Position numbers and translations under genes: made by a program
Notes under the pieces: model-generated
Seen by the model: only the letters and a program-made list of their open reading frames with translations
Told to the model about the DNA's origin: nothing
Databases searched by the model: none
Shown: piece after piece, positions 7,777 through 14,384 of the stretch
Layout of the letters: every line of letters begins with the position of its first letter
Position numbering within the stretch: position 1 is the stretch's first letter
Source of the DNA: JBDUCV01 sp040003255
GTDB lineage: Bacteria > Actinomycetota > Actinomycetes > Mycobacteriales > Jatrophihabitantaceae
Reading direction: 5' to 3'
Assembly: GCA_040003255.1 (NCBI GenBank)
Contig: JBDUCV010000030.1
Location: 1 to 27,209, forward strand
DNA length: 27,209 nucleotides

Positions 7777-8855
7777 ACCAACGCCGCGCGCACGCACAGA
7801 ACGTCGGGCAGATGGTCGGCGATCAGCTGCCAGTGGTCGCCTTCGTCGGCGCTCGCATACACCTCGCCATTGCGGGTTCCGAAGTAGACGCCCGCCGGGT
7901 CGCCGTCATCCGTGCACATCGCGTCACGCAGCACGATGCCGTAGAAGTCCTGCTGGGGCAGGCCGTCACCGAGTGCGGTCCAGGTCGAACCGGCGTCCTC
8001 GGTGCGGTAGACGCGGCAGGCGCGATTGGGCGGCAAGCGCTCGCCGTCGGCAACCACCGGGAAGTTGTAGGCCACGCCAGATCGATGCGGATGCGTCACC
8101 ATCGCGAAGCCGAAATCCGTCGGCAGTCCTTCAGCGATCGACGTCCAGGCCGCCCCACCGTCGTCGCTGCGGTACACGCCATGGTGATTTTGCAGGAACA
8201 TCCGCTGCGGCTCGATCGGGTCACGCGCGACCTTGTGGACGCACTGCCCGAACTCGGGATCGGGATCGGGCATGAAGTAGGCCTTGACACCGGAATTTGA
8301 CGCCGTCCAGGCCGAGCCGGCGTCCTCGCTGCGGTACACGCCGCCCGTCGACATGGCGACGAGCACCCGCTGGCGGTCAGTCGGGTGCGGCAACACGGTG
8401 TGCACGGCCTGGCCGCCGAAGCCCGCCCCCCACAGCGGGCGATGCGGGTGGTCCCACAGCGAGCGCACGAGAGAGAAATGCTCGCCGCCGTCCTCGGAGC
8501 GGAACAGCGCGCTCGGCTCGGAGCCCGCCCACACCACGCCCGGCTCAGCGGCCGATGGCTGCAGCGCCCACACCCGCGTCAGCGTCGCGTCAGTGCCGGC
8601 CGGAAACCTGACGGCGCCCTGTTCCGGCTCATGCCAGGTCGCCCCGAGATCGTCGCTGTGGAACACCGACGGCCCCCAGTGCTCGCTGTCTGCGCCAACG
8701 AGCACCCGCGGCGCCGCGCCACGGGTATCGATGGCAACGGAATACACCGCGTTCATCAGGAACGACGGCTCGGACAGTTGCCATTTGCGTCGGTCGCCGG
8801 TCCGGGCGAGGAAGAGCCCCTTGCGAGTGCCGATGGTGAGCAGGACGTCGGTCAT
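7773..8855 (-). CDS. BNR/Asp-box repeat beta-propeller protein (sialidase or VPS10-like fold)
   Basis: A 360-residue protein with at least six Asp-box motifs of the S-x-D-x-G-x-x-W type: SDDLGATW, SEDGGEHF, SEDAGSAW, SDDGGAAW, TEDAGSTW and SADEGDHW. These mark successive blades of a six- or seven-bladed propeller. It has no signal peptide or membrane segment, so it is probably cytosolic. It opens with TDVLLTIGTRKGLFLAR, a common start of actinobacterial WD40/YVTN/BNR-like proteins often annotated as glycosyl hydrolases. I see no evidence for sialidase catalytic residues and call no enzyme activity. The ATG at 8855 is preferred over a GTG six codons earlier because the family motif begins there. 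It is coupled to the ThiS-like gene by an ATGA overlap. Confidence 0.8.
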   Translation of the reverse strand: MTDVLLTIGTRKGLFLARTGDRRKWQLSEPSFLMNAVYSVAIDTRGAAPRVLVGADSEHWGPSVFHSDDLGATWHEPEQGAVRFPAGTDATLTRVWALQPSAAEPGVVWAGSEPSALFRSEDGGEHFSLVRSLWDHPHRPLWGAGFGGQAVHTVLPHPTDRQRVLVAMSTGGVYRSEDAGSAWTASNSGVKAYFMPDPDPEFGQCVHKVARDPIEPQRMFLQNHHGVYRSDDGGAAWTSIAEGLPTDFGFAMVTHPHRSGVAYNFPVVADGERLPPNRACRVYRTEDAGSTWTALGDGLPQQDFYGIVLRDAMCTDDGDPAGVYFGTRNGEVYASADEGDHWQLIADHLPDVLCVRAALV

Positions 8856-8887
8856 GGTCCCGAAGAATGGCACAGCATGCCGACAAA

Positions 8888-8927
8888 GTTCGACCCCCGG
8901 GTGCGTTCAGCTGTCCGGGGGTTGAAC
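8888..8927 (-). terminator. Strong terminator hairpin after sahH
   Basis: GTTCGACCCCCGG and CCGGGGGTTGAAC form a 13-bp stem with a single wobble position and a 14-base loop. It lies 18 bases beyond the sahH stop, followed on the minus strand by TTTGTCGG. It separates the mannose/SahH cluster from the BNR-ThiS pair. Confidence 0.75.
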
Positions 8928-8945
8928 AGGTCGATCAGTTGTGGA

Positions 8946-10427
8946 TCAGTAGCGGTAGTGATCCGGCTTGTAGGGGCCAGCGACGTCGACGCCGATGTAC
9001 GCGGCCTGCTCCTTGCTCAGCGTGGTCAGTTTCGCACCGACCGCCTCCAGGTGCAGCCGGGCAACCTTCTCGTCCAGGTGCTTGGGCAGCACATGGACGC
9101 CGGGGCTGCCCTCGCTCTGGTAGGCGTGCTTGTGGGTGTACAGCTCGATCTGCGCGATGGTCTGGTTGGAGAACGACGCCGACATCACGAAGCTCGGGTG
9201 GCCGGTGGCGTTGCCGAGATTCAGCAGCCGGCCCTCGCTCAGCACGATGATCGAGTGCCCATCGGGGAACACCCACTCGTGGACCTGGGGCTTGACCTCG
9301 TTCTTCACGATGCCCGGGGTCTTCGCCAGTCCGGCCATGTCGATCTCGTTGTCGAAGTGACCGATGTTTCCGACGATTGCCTGGTGCTTCATCTGCGCCA
9401 TGTGCTCGGCCATAATGATGTCCTTGTTGCCGGTCGTCGTGACGAAGATGTCGGCCGCGCCGACCACGTCGTCGAGCGTGACCACCTGAAGGCCGTCCAT
9501 CGCCGCCTGCAGCGCACAGATCGGGTCGATCTCGGTGACGACCACCCGCGCGCCCTGGCCGCGCAGCGATTCGACGCAGCCCTTGCCGACGTCGCCGTAG
9601 CCGAGCACCACAGCGAGCTTGCCGCCGATCATCACGTCGGTGCCGCGGTTAAGGCCATCGATCAGTGAGTGCCGGCAGCCGTATTTGTTGTCGAACTTGG
9701 ACTTGGTGACCGAGTCGTTGACGTTGATCGCGGGGAACAGCAGCGTGCCGGCCTTGGCGAACTCATAGAGCCGGTGCACACCGGTGGTGGTCTCCTCGGT
9801 GACGCCGATGATGCCCGCCGCCATCCGGGTGTACTTGCCGGGATGCGCAGCCACCGACCGTCGGAGCGTTTCGAGAATGAGGCCATATTCCTCAGCGTCG
9901 TTATCCTCGGCCTGCGGCACTACGCCCGATGCCTCGAACTCGACGCCCATGTGAATGAGCAGCGTGGCGTCGCCGCCGTCGTCGACGATCGAGTCCGGAC
10001 CGCTGCCGTCGGGCCAGGTCAGCATCTGCTCGGTGCACCACCAGTACTCCGCGAGCGTCTCGCCCTTCCAGGCGTACACCGAAATGCCCTGGGGGTTCTC
10101 CGGCGTGCCGTTCGGGCCGACGACGGTCGCGGCCGCGGCGTGGTCCTGGGTGGAGAAGATGTTGCAGCTGACCCAGCGCACATCGGCGCCGAGCGCGGCC
10201 AGGGTCTCGATCAGGACGGCGGTCTGCACCGTCATGTGCAGCGACCCCGCGATCTTCTTGCCCTTGAGTGGCTGCTGGCCGCCGTACTCCCGGCGCAGGG
10301 CCATCAGACCGGGCATCTCGTGCTCGGCCAGCTGGATCTCCTTGCGGCCGAACGGGGCGAGCGACAGGTCGGCAACCTTGAAGTCGCTGACCGAGCCGGC
10401 CGTGTCGGGGCTGAGGGTGATGCTCAC
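8946..10427 (-). CDS. sahH: S-adenosylhomocysteine hydrolase (internal start within the MerR-SahH frame)
   Basis: From the GTG at 10427 the product is 493 residues, close to the 495 of the M. tuberculosis enzyme. It hydrolyses S-adenosylhomocysteine to adenosine and homocysteine with bound NAD, relieving product inhibition of methyltransferases. Visible landmarks are VADLSLAPFGRKE near the start, SCNIFSTQDHAAAA (about 87-100), the catalytic region FPAINVNDSVTKSKFDNKYG (231-250), the NAD-binding GYGDVGKG (276-283), VGNIGHFDNEID, and the conserved C-terminus KPDHYRY. AAGGAG lies five bases before the GTG, strongly supporting an independent start. Free SahH and the 612-residue MerR-SahH protein could therefore both be made from this locus. 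A strong hairpin follows the stop. Confidence 0.93.
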   Translation of the reverse strand: MSITLSPDTAGSVSDFKVADLSLAPFGRKEIQLAEHEMPGLMALRREYGGQQPLKGKKIAGSLHMTVQTAVLIETLAALGADVRWVSCNIFSTQDHAAAATVVGPNGTPENPQGISVYAWKGETLAEYWWCTEQMLTWPDGSGPDSIVDDGGDATLLIHMGVEFEASGVVPQAEDNDAEEYGLILETLRRSVAAHPGKYTRMAAGIIGVTEETTTGVHRLYEFAKAGTLLFPAINVNDSVTKSKFDNKYGCRHSLIDGLNRGTDVMIGGKLAVVLGYGDVGKGCVESLRGQGARVVVTEIDPICALQAAMDGLQVVTLDDVVGAADIFVTTTGNKDIIMAEHMAQMKHQAIVGNIGHFDNEIDMAGLAKTPGIVKNEVKPQVHEWVFPDGHSIIVLSEGRLLNLGNATGHPSFVMSASFSNQTIAQIELYTHKHAYQSEGSPGVHVLPKHLDEKVARLHLEAVGAKLTTLSKEQAAYIGVDVAGPYKPDHYRY

Positions 10428-10784
10428 AGACTCTCCTTCAATCGGGGCGTAGGGCTGTTCGAGATCGGTGGCGAGGCGGCGGTAGATACCCGCTCCGTGC
10501 GGGGCCGCGGACCGATGAAGCGGGCCGAACCACTCGTCGACCGCGCGGGCGAGCCGCGGATCGGTGCGCATTCGTAGCTCGAAGGCCACGTCTGCGATGC
10601 CGATGTCATGCTCGTCAAGCAGCTCGCGCAGCCGCTGTAGCCGCTCAACCTGCCGTGTTCCGTAAAGCCGATGACCGCCCGGGGTGCGCAATGCGGCGAC
10701 CAGTCCGGCCCGCTCGAGGTAGCGCAACATCCGCTGCGACCAGCCGGTGACTTCGGCGGTTTGCTGCATGGTCAGCGGCTTCAT
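8946..10784 (-). CDS. MerR-type DNA-binding domain fused in frame to S-adenosylhomocysteine hydrolase
   Basis: One uninterrupted 612-codon frame. Residues 1 to about 80 are a MerR-family winged helix-turn-helix (MQQTAEVTGWSQRMLRYLERAG, then TPGGHRLY, then RLQRLRELL). A short linker runs to 119, and residues 120-612 are complete SahH. The MerR part has no stop codon of its own, so any ribosome starting at the ATG at 10784 must read into SahH unless it terminates abnormally. TAAGGT seven bases before this ATG looks like a -10 box giving a leaderless message, overlapped by an inverted repeat. An internal GTG at 10427 with an excellent Shine-Dalgarno sequence should also yield free SahH. The MerR part lacks a separate effector-binding domain. 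The fusion may sense SAH or NAD through SahH, but that is inference. manA ends 24 bp upstream. Confidence 0.7.
   Translation of the reverse strand: MKPLTMQQTAEVTGWSQRMLRYLERAGLVAALRTPGGHRLYGTRQVERLQRLRELLDEHDIGIADVAFELRMRTDPRLARAVDEWFGPLHRSAAPHGAGIYRRLATDLEQPYAPIEGESVSITLSPDTAGSVSDFKVADLSLAPFGRKEIQLAEHEMPGLMALRREYGGQQPLKGKKIAGSLHMTVQTAVLIETLAALGADVRWVSCNIFSTQDHAAAATVVGPNGTPENPQGISVYAWKGETLAEYWWCTEQMLTWPDGSGPDSIVDDGGDATLLIHMGVEFEASGVVPQAEDNDAEEYGLILETLRRSVAAHPGKYTRMAAGIIGVTEETTTGVHRLYEFAKAGTLLFPAINVNDSVTKSKFDNKYGCRHSLIDGLNRGTDVMIGGKLAVVLGYGDVGKGCVESLRGQGARVVVTEIDPICALQAAMDGLQVVTLDDVVGAADIFVTTTGNKDIIMAEHMAQMKHQAIVGNIGHFDNEIDMAGLAKTPGIVKNEVKPQVHEWVFPDGHSIIVLSEGRLLNLGNATGHPSFVMSASFSNQTIAQIELYTHKHAYQSEGSPGVHVLPKHLDEKVARLHLEAVGAKLTTLSKEQAAYIGVDVAGPYKPDHYRY
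10433..10438 (-). promoter_or_regulatory. Strong internal Shine-Dalgarno sequence for sahH
   Basis: AAGGAG on the minus strand is followed by AGTCT and the GTG at 10427. It lies inside the open MerR-SahH frame and encodes part of its linker (EGES). It is the main evidence for a separate SahH product. Confidence 0.75.
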
Positions 10785-10789
10785 TACCG

Positions 10790-10806
10790 CAACCTTACCA
10801 CGGTTG
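10790..10806. promoter_or_regulatory. Inverted repeat overlapping the -10 box of the MerR-SahH gene
   Basis: CAACC-N7-GGTTG surrounds and overlaps the predicted -10 hexamer TAAGGT (minus strand, 10792-10797), which is seven bases before the ATG at 10784. A MerR protein binding its own promoter is the obvious reading, but five-base half-sites are short. Confidence 0.4.
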
Positions 10807-10808
10807 TG

Positions 10809-11996
10809 TCAGGTTTTTGGAAGGCAATTTGTGCGAAACACGGTGGCCGCCCCGTCGAGCCGCGCCCCGTGACCCGCGGCGAGCAGTGCCGCCCGTCCGG
10901 GACCAAGCGTAGTTGCCGACTCATCAGCGGCAGTCAGCCGGACTGCCCCGGAGGTGCACAGCAAGAGCTGGGGACCGCCCGCTGCCACGTCCATCGACCC
11001 ATCCACAGCGAGCACCGACACGGCGAAGTCCGGCGCCGGGGTCTGGAATGCGCGCTCACCCGACCGCGCCGTTCGCGGCGCCAACACCGGGTCGGCCAGC
11101 TCGATGAACCGGGTAATGCGCAGGAGTTCGGGTACGTCGACATGCTTGGCCGTCAGCCCACATCGCAGCACGTTGTCGCTGTTGGCCATCACCTCGACAC
11201 CGATGCCGCGCAGGTAGGCGTGAACGTTGCCGGCGGCTAACCAGATCGCCTCGCCGGGCGCCAGCCGAACGGCGTTCAGCAGCAGCGCGAGCACGCAGCC
11301 GACGTCCCCGGGAAAATCCTCCGCCGCCAGCAGCACCGCGCGCAGGACCGCCTGCCACTCACCGCCCGAGTCGACCCGCGCCTGGCAGGCGGCCACGACC
11401 TCGTCGACCAAGCTCGCGTCACCGTGCGCCAGCAGCGCGGTGAACGTCGCCCGCAGGCCGTCGGGACCGGCAAGCAGTGTCCGGTACTCGGCCAGCCGCG
11501 GAACATCGAGACTGTCGAGCAGACGCAGCGTCTGGCGGACCGGACGGAACCCGCATAACGCATCGAACTCGCTCAACGCGCAGAGCAGCTCCGGCTTGTG
11601 GTTCGCATCGTGGTAGACCCGCTGCGGCGAGGACAGCGCGATGCCAGCGGCGTTCTCGGCGGCGAATCCGGCGCGCGCTTGTTCGAGCGTCGGATGCACC
11701 TGCAGCGACAGGGCGGATCCCGCAGCCAGGATTTTGACCAGGAACGGCAGCTGAGGGCCGAAGCGGCGCACTACGTCCGGGCCGAGCATCGCCTGCGGGT
11801 TCTGTGCGATCAACTTGTCCAGTGTGGTCCCGTGCTCCGGCGCGAGCGCGGGGTCGTCCGGGTGCGCGCCGAACCAGAGTTCGGCCTCTGGCTCGCCGGT
11901 GGGTTGGCGGCCTAGCAGCTGCGGGATCGCGGTTCGTGAACCCCACGCGTAGGGCCGGACAACCCCTTCGAGCGCGATCACGCTACTGCCGGGCAT
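10809..11996 (-). CDS. manA: Mannose-6-phosphate isomerase, class I
   Basis: A 395-residue type I phosphomannose isomerase, a zinc enzyme interconverting fructose-6-phosphate and mannose-6-phosphate. The cupin-type metal ligands are readable: Gln99 and His101 in SLQVHPT, Glu136 in HKPELLCA, and His259 in AAGNVHAYL. The N-terminal VVRPYAWGSRTAIP and the segment YRxL..DGLRATF fit the family. The ATG at 11996 lies nine bases after the cation-transporter stop. TAGGCT, overlapping that stop, sits six bases before the ATG and may be an internal leaderless promoter. The other mannose enzymes manB and manC are in the same window, so the role in GDP-mannose supply is well supported. Confidence 0.94.
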   Translation of the reverse strand: MPGSSVIALEGVVRPYAWGSRTAIPQLLGRQPTGEPEAELWFGAHPDDPALAPEHGTTLDKLIAQNPQAMLGPDVVRRFGPQLPFLVKILAAGSALSLQVHPTLEQARAGFAAENAAGIALSSPQRVYHDANHKPELLCALSEFDALCGFRPVRQTLRLLDSLDVPRLAEYRTLLAGPDGLRATFTALLAHGDASLVDEVVAACQARVDSGGEWQAVLRAVLLAAEDFPGDVGCVLALLLNAVRLAPGEAIWLAAGNVHAYLRGIGVEVMANSDNVLRCGLTAKHVDVPELLRITRFIELADPVLAPRTARSGERAFQTPAPDFAVSVLAVDGSMDVAAGGPQLLLCTSGAVRLTAADESATTLGPGRAALLAAGHGARLDGAATVFRTNCLPKT

Positions 11997-12002
11997 CGCG
12001 GC

Positions 12003-12008
12003 AGCCTA
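12003..12008 (-). promoter_or_regulatory. Predicted -10 element of manA (leaderless)
   Basis: TAGGCT on the minus strand, six bases before the manA ATG. Its first three bases are the TAG stop of the upstream cation transporter. No clear -35 box was identified. Confidence 0.35.
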
Positions 12009-12929
12009 GGGCACCACGGCGCCGGAACGATCCAGGTCCGGTTCGAGGTAGATGACCCGAGCCGACGGCACCGCCTGGCGCACCCGGGACTCGGCCTCGT
12101 CGATGGCGGCCACGAGCTCGGCTGACGACAGCGACGCCGGGATCGCCACCTTGGCGCCAACGAGCAACTCCTCGGGCCCGAGGTGCATCGTCCGCAGGTG
12201 GATTACCCGCTCGACTCCGGGGCCCAGCAGGTTCGAGCGAATCGTCGCGATATCGGACTTCGACGCCGCCTCGCCGATCAGCAGGCTCTTCGTCTCGATG
12301 ATCAGCACTGCCGCGACGGTCAGCAGCAGCACGCCGATGGCCGCGGTGCCGATGCCGTCCCAGATCGGGTTACCGGTGGCTGCCGCGAGGCTGACCCCGA
12401 CCAGCGCGAATACCAGCCCGAGCAGCGCGGCGATGTCTTCGAGCAGCACGACGGGCAGCTCGGGCGCCTTCGCCCGCCGAACGAACGACACCCAGCTCTG
12501 CGCGCCCTTGACCTTGCGGGATTCGACTATCGCGGTCCGCAACGAGAACGACTCAAGGACGATCGCGACCAGTAGGACGATGATCGCGACGGCCGGCGAG
12601 ACGAGCTCGTGTGGCTCGCGGATCTTCTGCACGCCCTCGTAGAGCGCGAACAACCCCCCCGCCGAGAACAGCACGAGCGCGACCAGAAAGCCGTAGACGT
12701 ACCGGTCGCGGCCGTACCCGAACGGGTGTTCCTCGTCGGCCTCCCGGTTGGCCCGGCGGGCGCCCACCAGCAACAGCCCCTGGTTGCCCGAATCGACCAG
12801 CGAGTGCACGCCCTCGGCGAGCATGGACGTCGAGCTGGTGATCGCGAAGGCGATGAACTTGATCACGGCGATGCCGAGATTCGCGCCGAGCGCCGCGAGC
12901 ACCGCTCGAGAGCCGCCTTGCGCGCTCAT
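12006..12929 (-). CDS. Cation diffusion facilitator family transporter
   Basis: A 307-residue membrane protein with about six hydrophobic segments and a C-terminal cytosolic domain (about 205-300), the CDF layout. The helix-2 metal site is AEGVHSLVDSGNQ (His-x3-Asp). The helix-5 site is Glu-Asp in LLEDIAALLG rather than the usual His/Asp-x3-Asp, as in the SLC30A9-like branch of the family. These proteins are usually proton-coupled exporters of Zn, Mn, Fe or Co; the substrate cannot be read here. The ATG at 12929 is preceded by GGCGGA at suitable distance. It sits between the tobH-like gene and manA, in the same direction, in an otherwise sugar-phosphate operon. Manganese or zinc supply to the mannose enzymes is possible but speculative. 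Confidence 0.88.
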   Translation of the reverse strand: MSAQGGSRAVLAALGANLGIAVIKFIAFAITSSTSMLAEGVHSLVDSGNQGLLLVGARRANREADEEHPFGYGRDRYVYGFLVALVLFSAGGLFALYEGVQKIREPHELVSPAVAIIVLLVAIVLESFSLRTAIVESRKVKGAQSWVSFVRRAKAPELPVVLLEDIAALLGLVFALVGVSLAAATGNPIWDGIGTAAIGVLLLTVAAVLIIETKSLLIGEAASKSDIATIRSNLLGPGVERVIHLRTMHLGPEELLVGAKVAIPASLSSAELVAAIDEAESRVRQAVPSARVIYLEPDLDRSGAVVP

Positions 12930-12963
12930 CGGATCCGCCGCGTGCTCACCCCAGAAACCCTAG

Positions 12964-14115
12964 TCATGGCCCGAGCTCGCCAGGGCGCGGCTCGGACGGG
13001 TCGATGCCACGGCCGAGAGCGACGTATGCCGCGGTGAAGTCGCCGAAAGCCGTGGCCGCCGCGAAGCGGGCAAGCGGCGGGCCGGTCGGCACCTCAATCA
13101 CCGACGAACGCAGTCCGAGTTGGGTCGCGATGCCGCGCAGAACGGACGCTGCGCGCCGGGCGGCGAGCTCGTCCAACGCGAGTTCTGCGTCGGACTTCGG
13201 GCCGAGCACCGGGTCTTGTGGGTCGCCGTCGTCGCCGACGGTGATCAGCCGGGCTCGTAGCACGGTTGATTCCAAGTCGCGGTCGCGGAAGAACTCGTCG
13301 TCGAGAAAATCGGTCGGGCTGCCGCGCAGCAGTGCTCCCGCGCGCGCCACGCCATCCGGCAACGCCACGGCGACCGCCGGCACTCCGGCCAGCAGTTGCA
13401 GCGCGTCGCTGATCAGCGCTGCGGCCACGCTGGCCAGCGCACCCGCGCCGGCCACCACGGGCAGCGAATCGGTCACTTCGATCGCGAGCGCCTTCGCGGC
13501 GTTGGTGAACGCATCACTTTGCGGACGGCAGCTTTCCGCAGTCTCGTCCAGCGCGTCCGCGACCGCGGCCAACACGTCCGGGGGCGCCGTCAATACCCCC
13601 AGCGCGCCGCCGGCAAGCAGCAGCGGGGTCAGCATCGACCACCGGGCGGCGCGCACGTGCAGGTCGGCGGGTAGCTCGACGACCGGCGCCCGACCGGCTG
13701 CCTCGGCCAGCGGCGTACCGGCGGGGGCGACCACCGCCATTGCGAGGCCGCGGTGCGCTGCCTGTTCGACGAGCCGGACCTGTCGCGGCTGGCGCCCATC
13801 GGTCGAGCCGATGAGTACCGCATCGGCAGGTCCCGCCCAGCGCGGCAGATCCGCGCCGTGCCAACCCACGATCGGGGCCGCCGAGGTGCTGAGCCGTACC
13901 AGCAGCCTGGTCACACCGACGGCTGCAGCGTCGGTGCACACCAGCACCGCCCGCGGGACATCGTTGCCGCCGAGCCGGTCGAAACCCGCGTCGGCCGTCG
14001 CCGATACCGATCGGCGGACCTGGGCGCCCGCAGTGGCAAGCGCCCAGAGCATCCGGCCGTCGTCGCGACTCGCGAGCAGCTCGGCGTCGTCCAGAACCGC
14101 CTGGTCGAAGCCCAT
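12964..14115 (-). CDS. SIS-domain phosphosugar isomerase-like protein (TobH / Rv3256c family)
   Basis: A 383-residue protein resembling the bifunctional phosphoglucose/phosphomannose isomerase-like family (TobH). It begins FDQAVLDDAELLASRDDGRML, and near the C-terminus has the DELAARRAASVLRGIATQLGLRSSVIEVPTG segment. The regions around VLVCTDAAAVGVTRLLVRL and IVGWHGADLPRWAGPADAVLIGS are the SIS-type sugar-phosphate-binding half, although the usual Ser/Thr-rich loop is weak. Catalytic activity is not certain because the actinobacterial members are divergent. The position between the Trm112-like gene and manA matches the mycobacterial order. No good Shine-Dalgarno precedes the ATG at 14115, 18 bases after the previous stop. 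Confidence 0.8.
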   Translation of the reverse strand: MGFDQAVLDDAELLASRDDGRMLWALATAGAQVRRSVSATADAGFDRLGGNDVPRAVLVCTDAAAVGVTRLLVRLSTSAAPIVGWHGADLPRWAGPADAVLIGSTDGRQPRQVRLVEQAAHRGLAMAVVAPAGTPLAEAAGRAPVVELPADLHVRAARWSMLTPLLLAGGALGVLTAPPDVLAAVADALDETAESCRPQSDAFTNAAKALAIEVTDSLPVVAGAGALASVAAALISDALQLLAGVPAVAVALPDGVARAGALLRGSPTDFLDDEFFRDRDLESTVLRARLITVGDDGDPQDPVLGPKSDAELALDELAARRAASVLRGIATQLGLRSSVIEVPTGPPLARFAAATAFGDFTAAYVALGRGIDPSEPRPGELGP

Positions 14116-14133
14116 GGACGGGTCAGGCGCCGT

Positions 14134-14358
14134 TCACGGTGCAGGTGGCAACTCGGGGGCCGCGGCGACGCCCACGCCGTTCGGACCGGGAGTCGCCTCG
14201 TCCAGCAGCAGCACCGGAATACCGTCGGTGACCGGGAAGGTGGACAGGCAGTAGCTGCAGACGAGCACCTCGCTGTCGTCGCGCGTCTCGGCCCGCAACG
14301 GCGCGTGGTCATCGCTCGGACAAGCCAGGATGGCAAGCAGATCGGCGTTAATGGGCAT
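14134..14358 (-). CDS. Trm112-like small zinc-ribbon protein
   Basis: A 74-residue protein of the Trm112p-like family. It begins LLAILACPSDDHAPL and continues VLVCSYCLSTFPVTDGIPVLL. Three of the usual four zinc cysteines are present (C13, C34, C37). The second is replaced in the CPSDDHAPL motif, as is common in actinobacterial members. Trm112 proteins activate methyltransferases in eukaryotes and archaea; the bacterial role is not settled. A methylation link to the nearby sahH would be speculation. AGGAG lies six bases before the ATG (minus strand, 14365-14369), supporting the start. It lies between manB and the tobH-like gene, as in mycobacteria. Confidence 0.85.
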   Translation of the reverse strand: MPINADLLAILACPSDDHAPLRAETRDDSEVLVCSYCLSTFPVTDGIPVLLLDEATPGPNGVGVAAAPELPPAP

Positions 14359-14384
14359 GGCGCGCTCCTGTCTTCGGTGGGCGA

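Noticed and set aside
7773..8855. A secreted sialidase
   Set aside because: Asp-box repeats mark only the propeller fold; no export signal and no convincing sialidase catalytic residues are seen.
8385..9668. Plus-strand frame of 427 codons spanning the BNR gene, the terminator and sahH
   Set aside because: It runs across a strong terminator and two clear opposite-strand genes and shows no protein family features.
10785..10840. An S-adenosylhomocysteine riboswitch before sahH
   Set aside because: Only 24 bp separate manA from the MerR-SahH ATG and the predicted transcript is leaderless, leaving no room for an aptamer.
13004..14254. Plus-strand frame of 416 codons opposite the tobH-like gene
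   Set aside because: Its composition is Ser/Ala/Pro-dominated, the typical shadow of an actinomycete gene read on the other strand.
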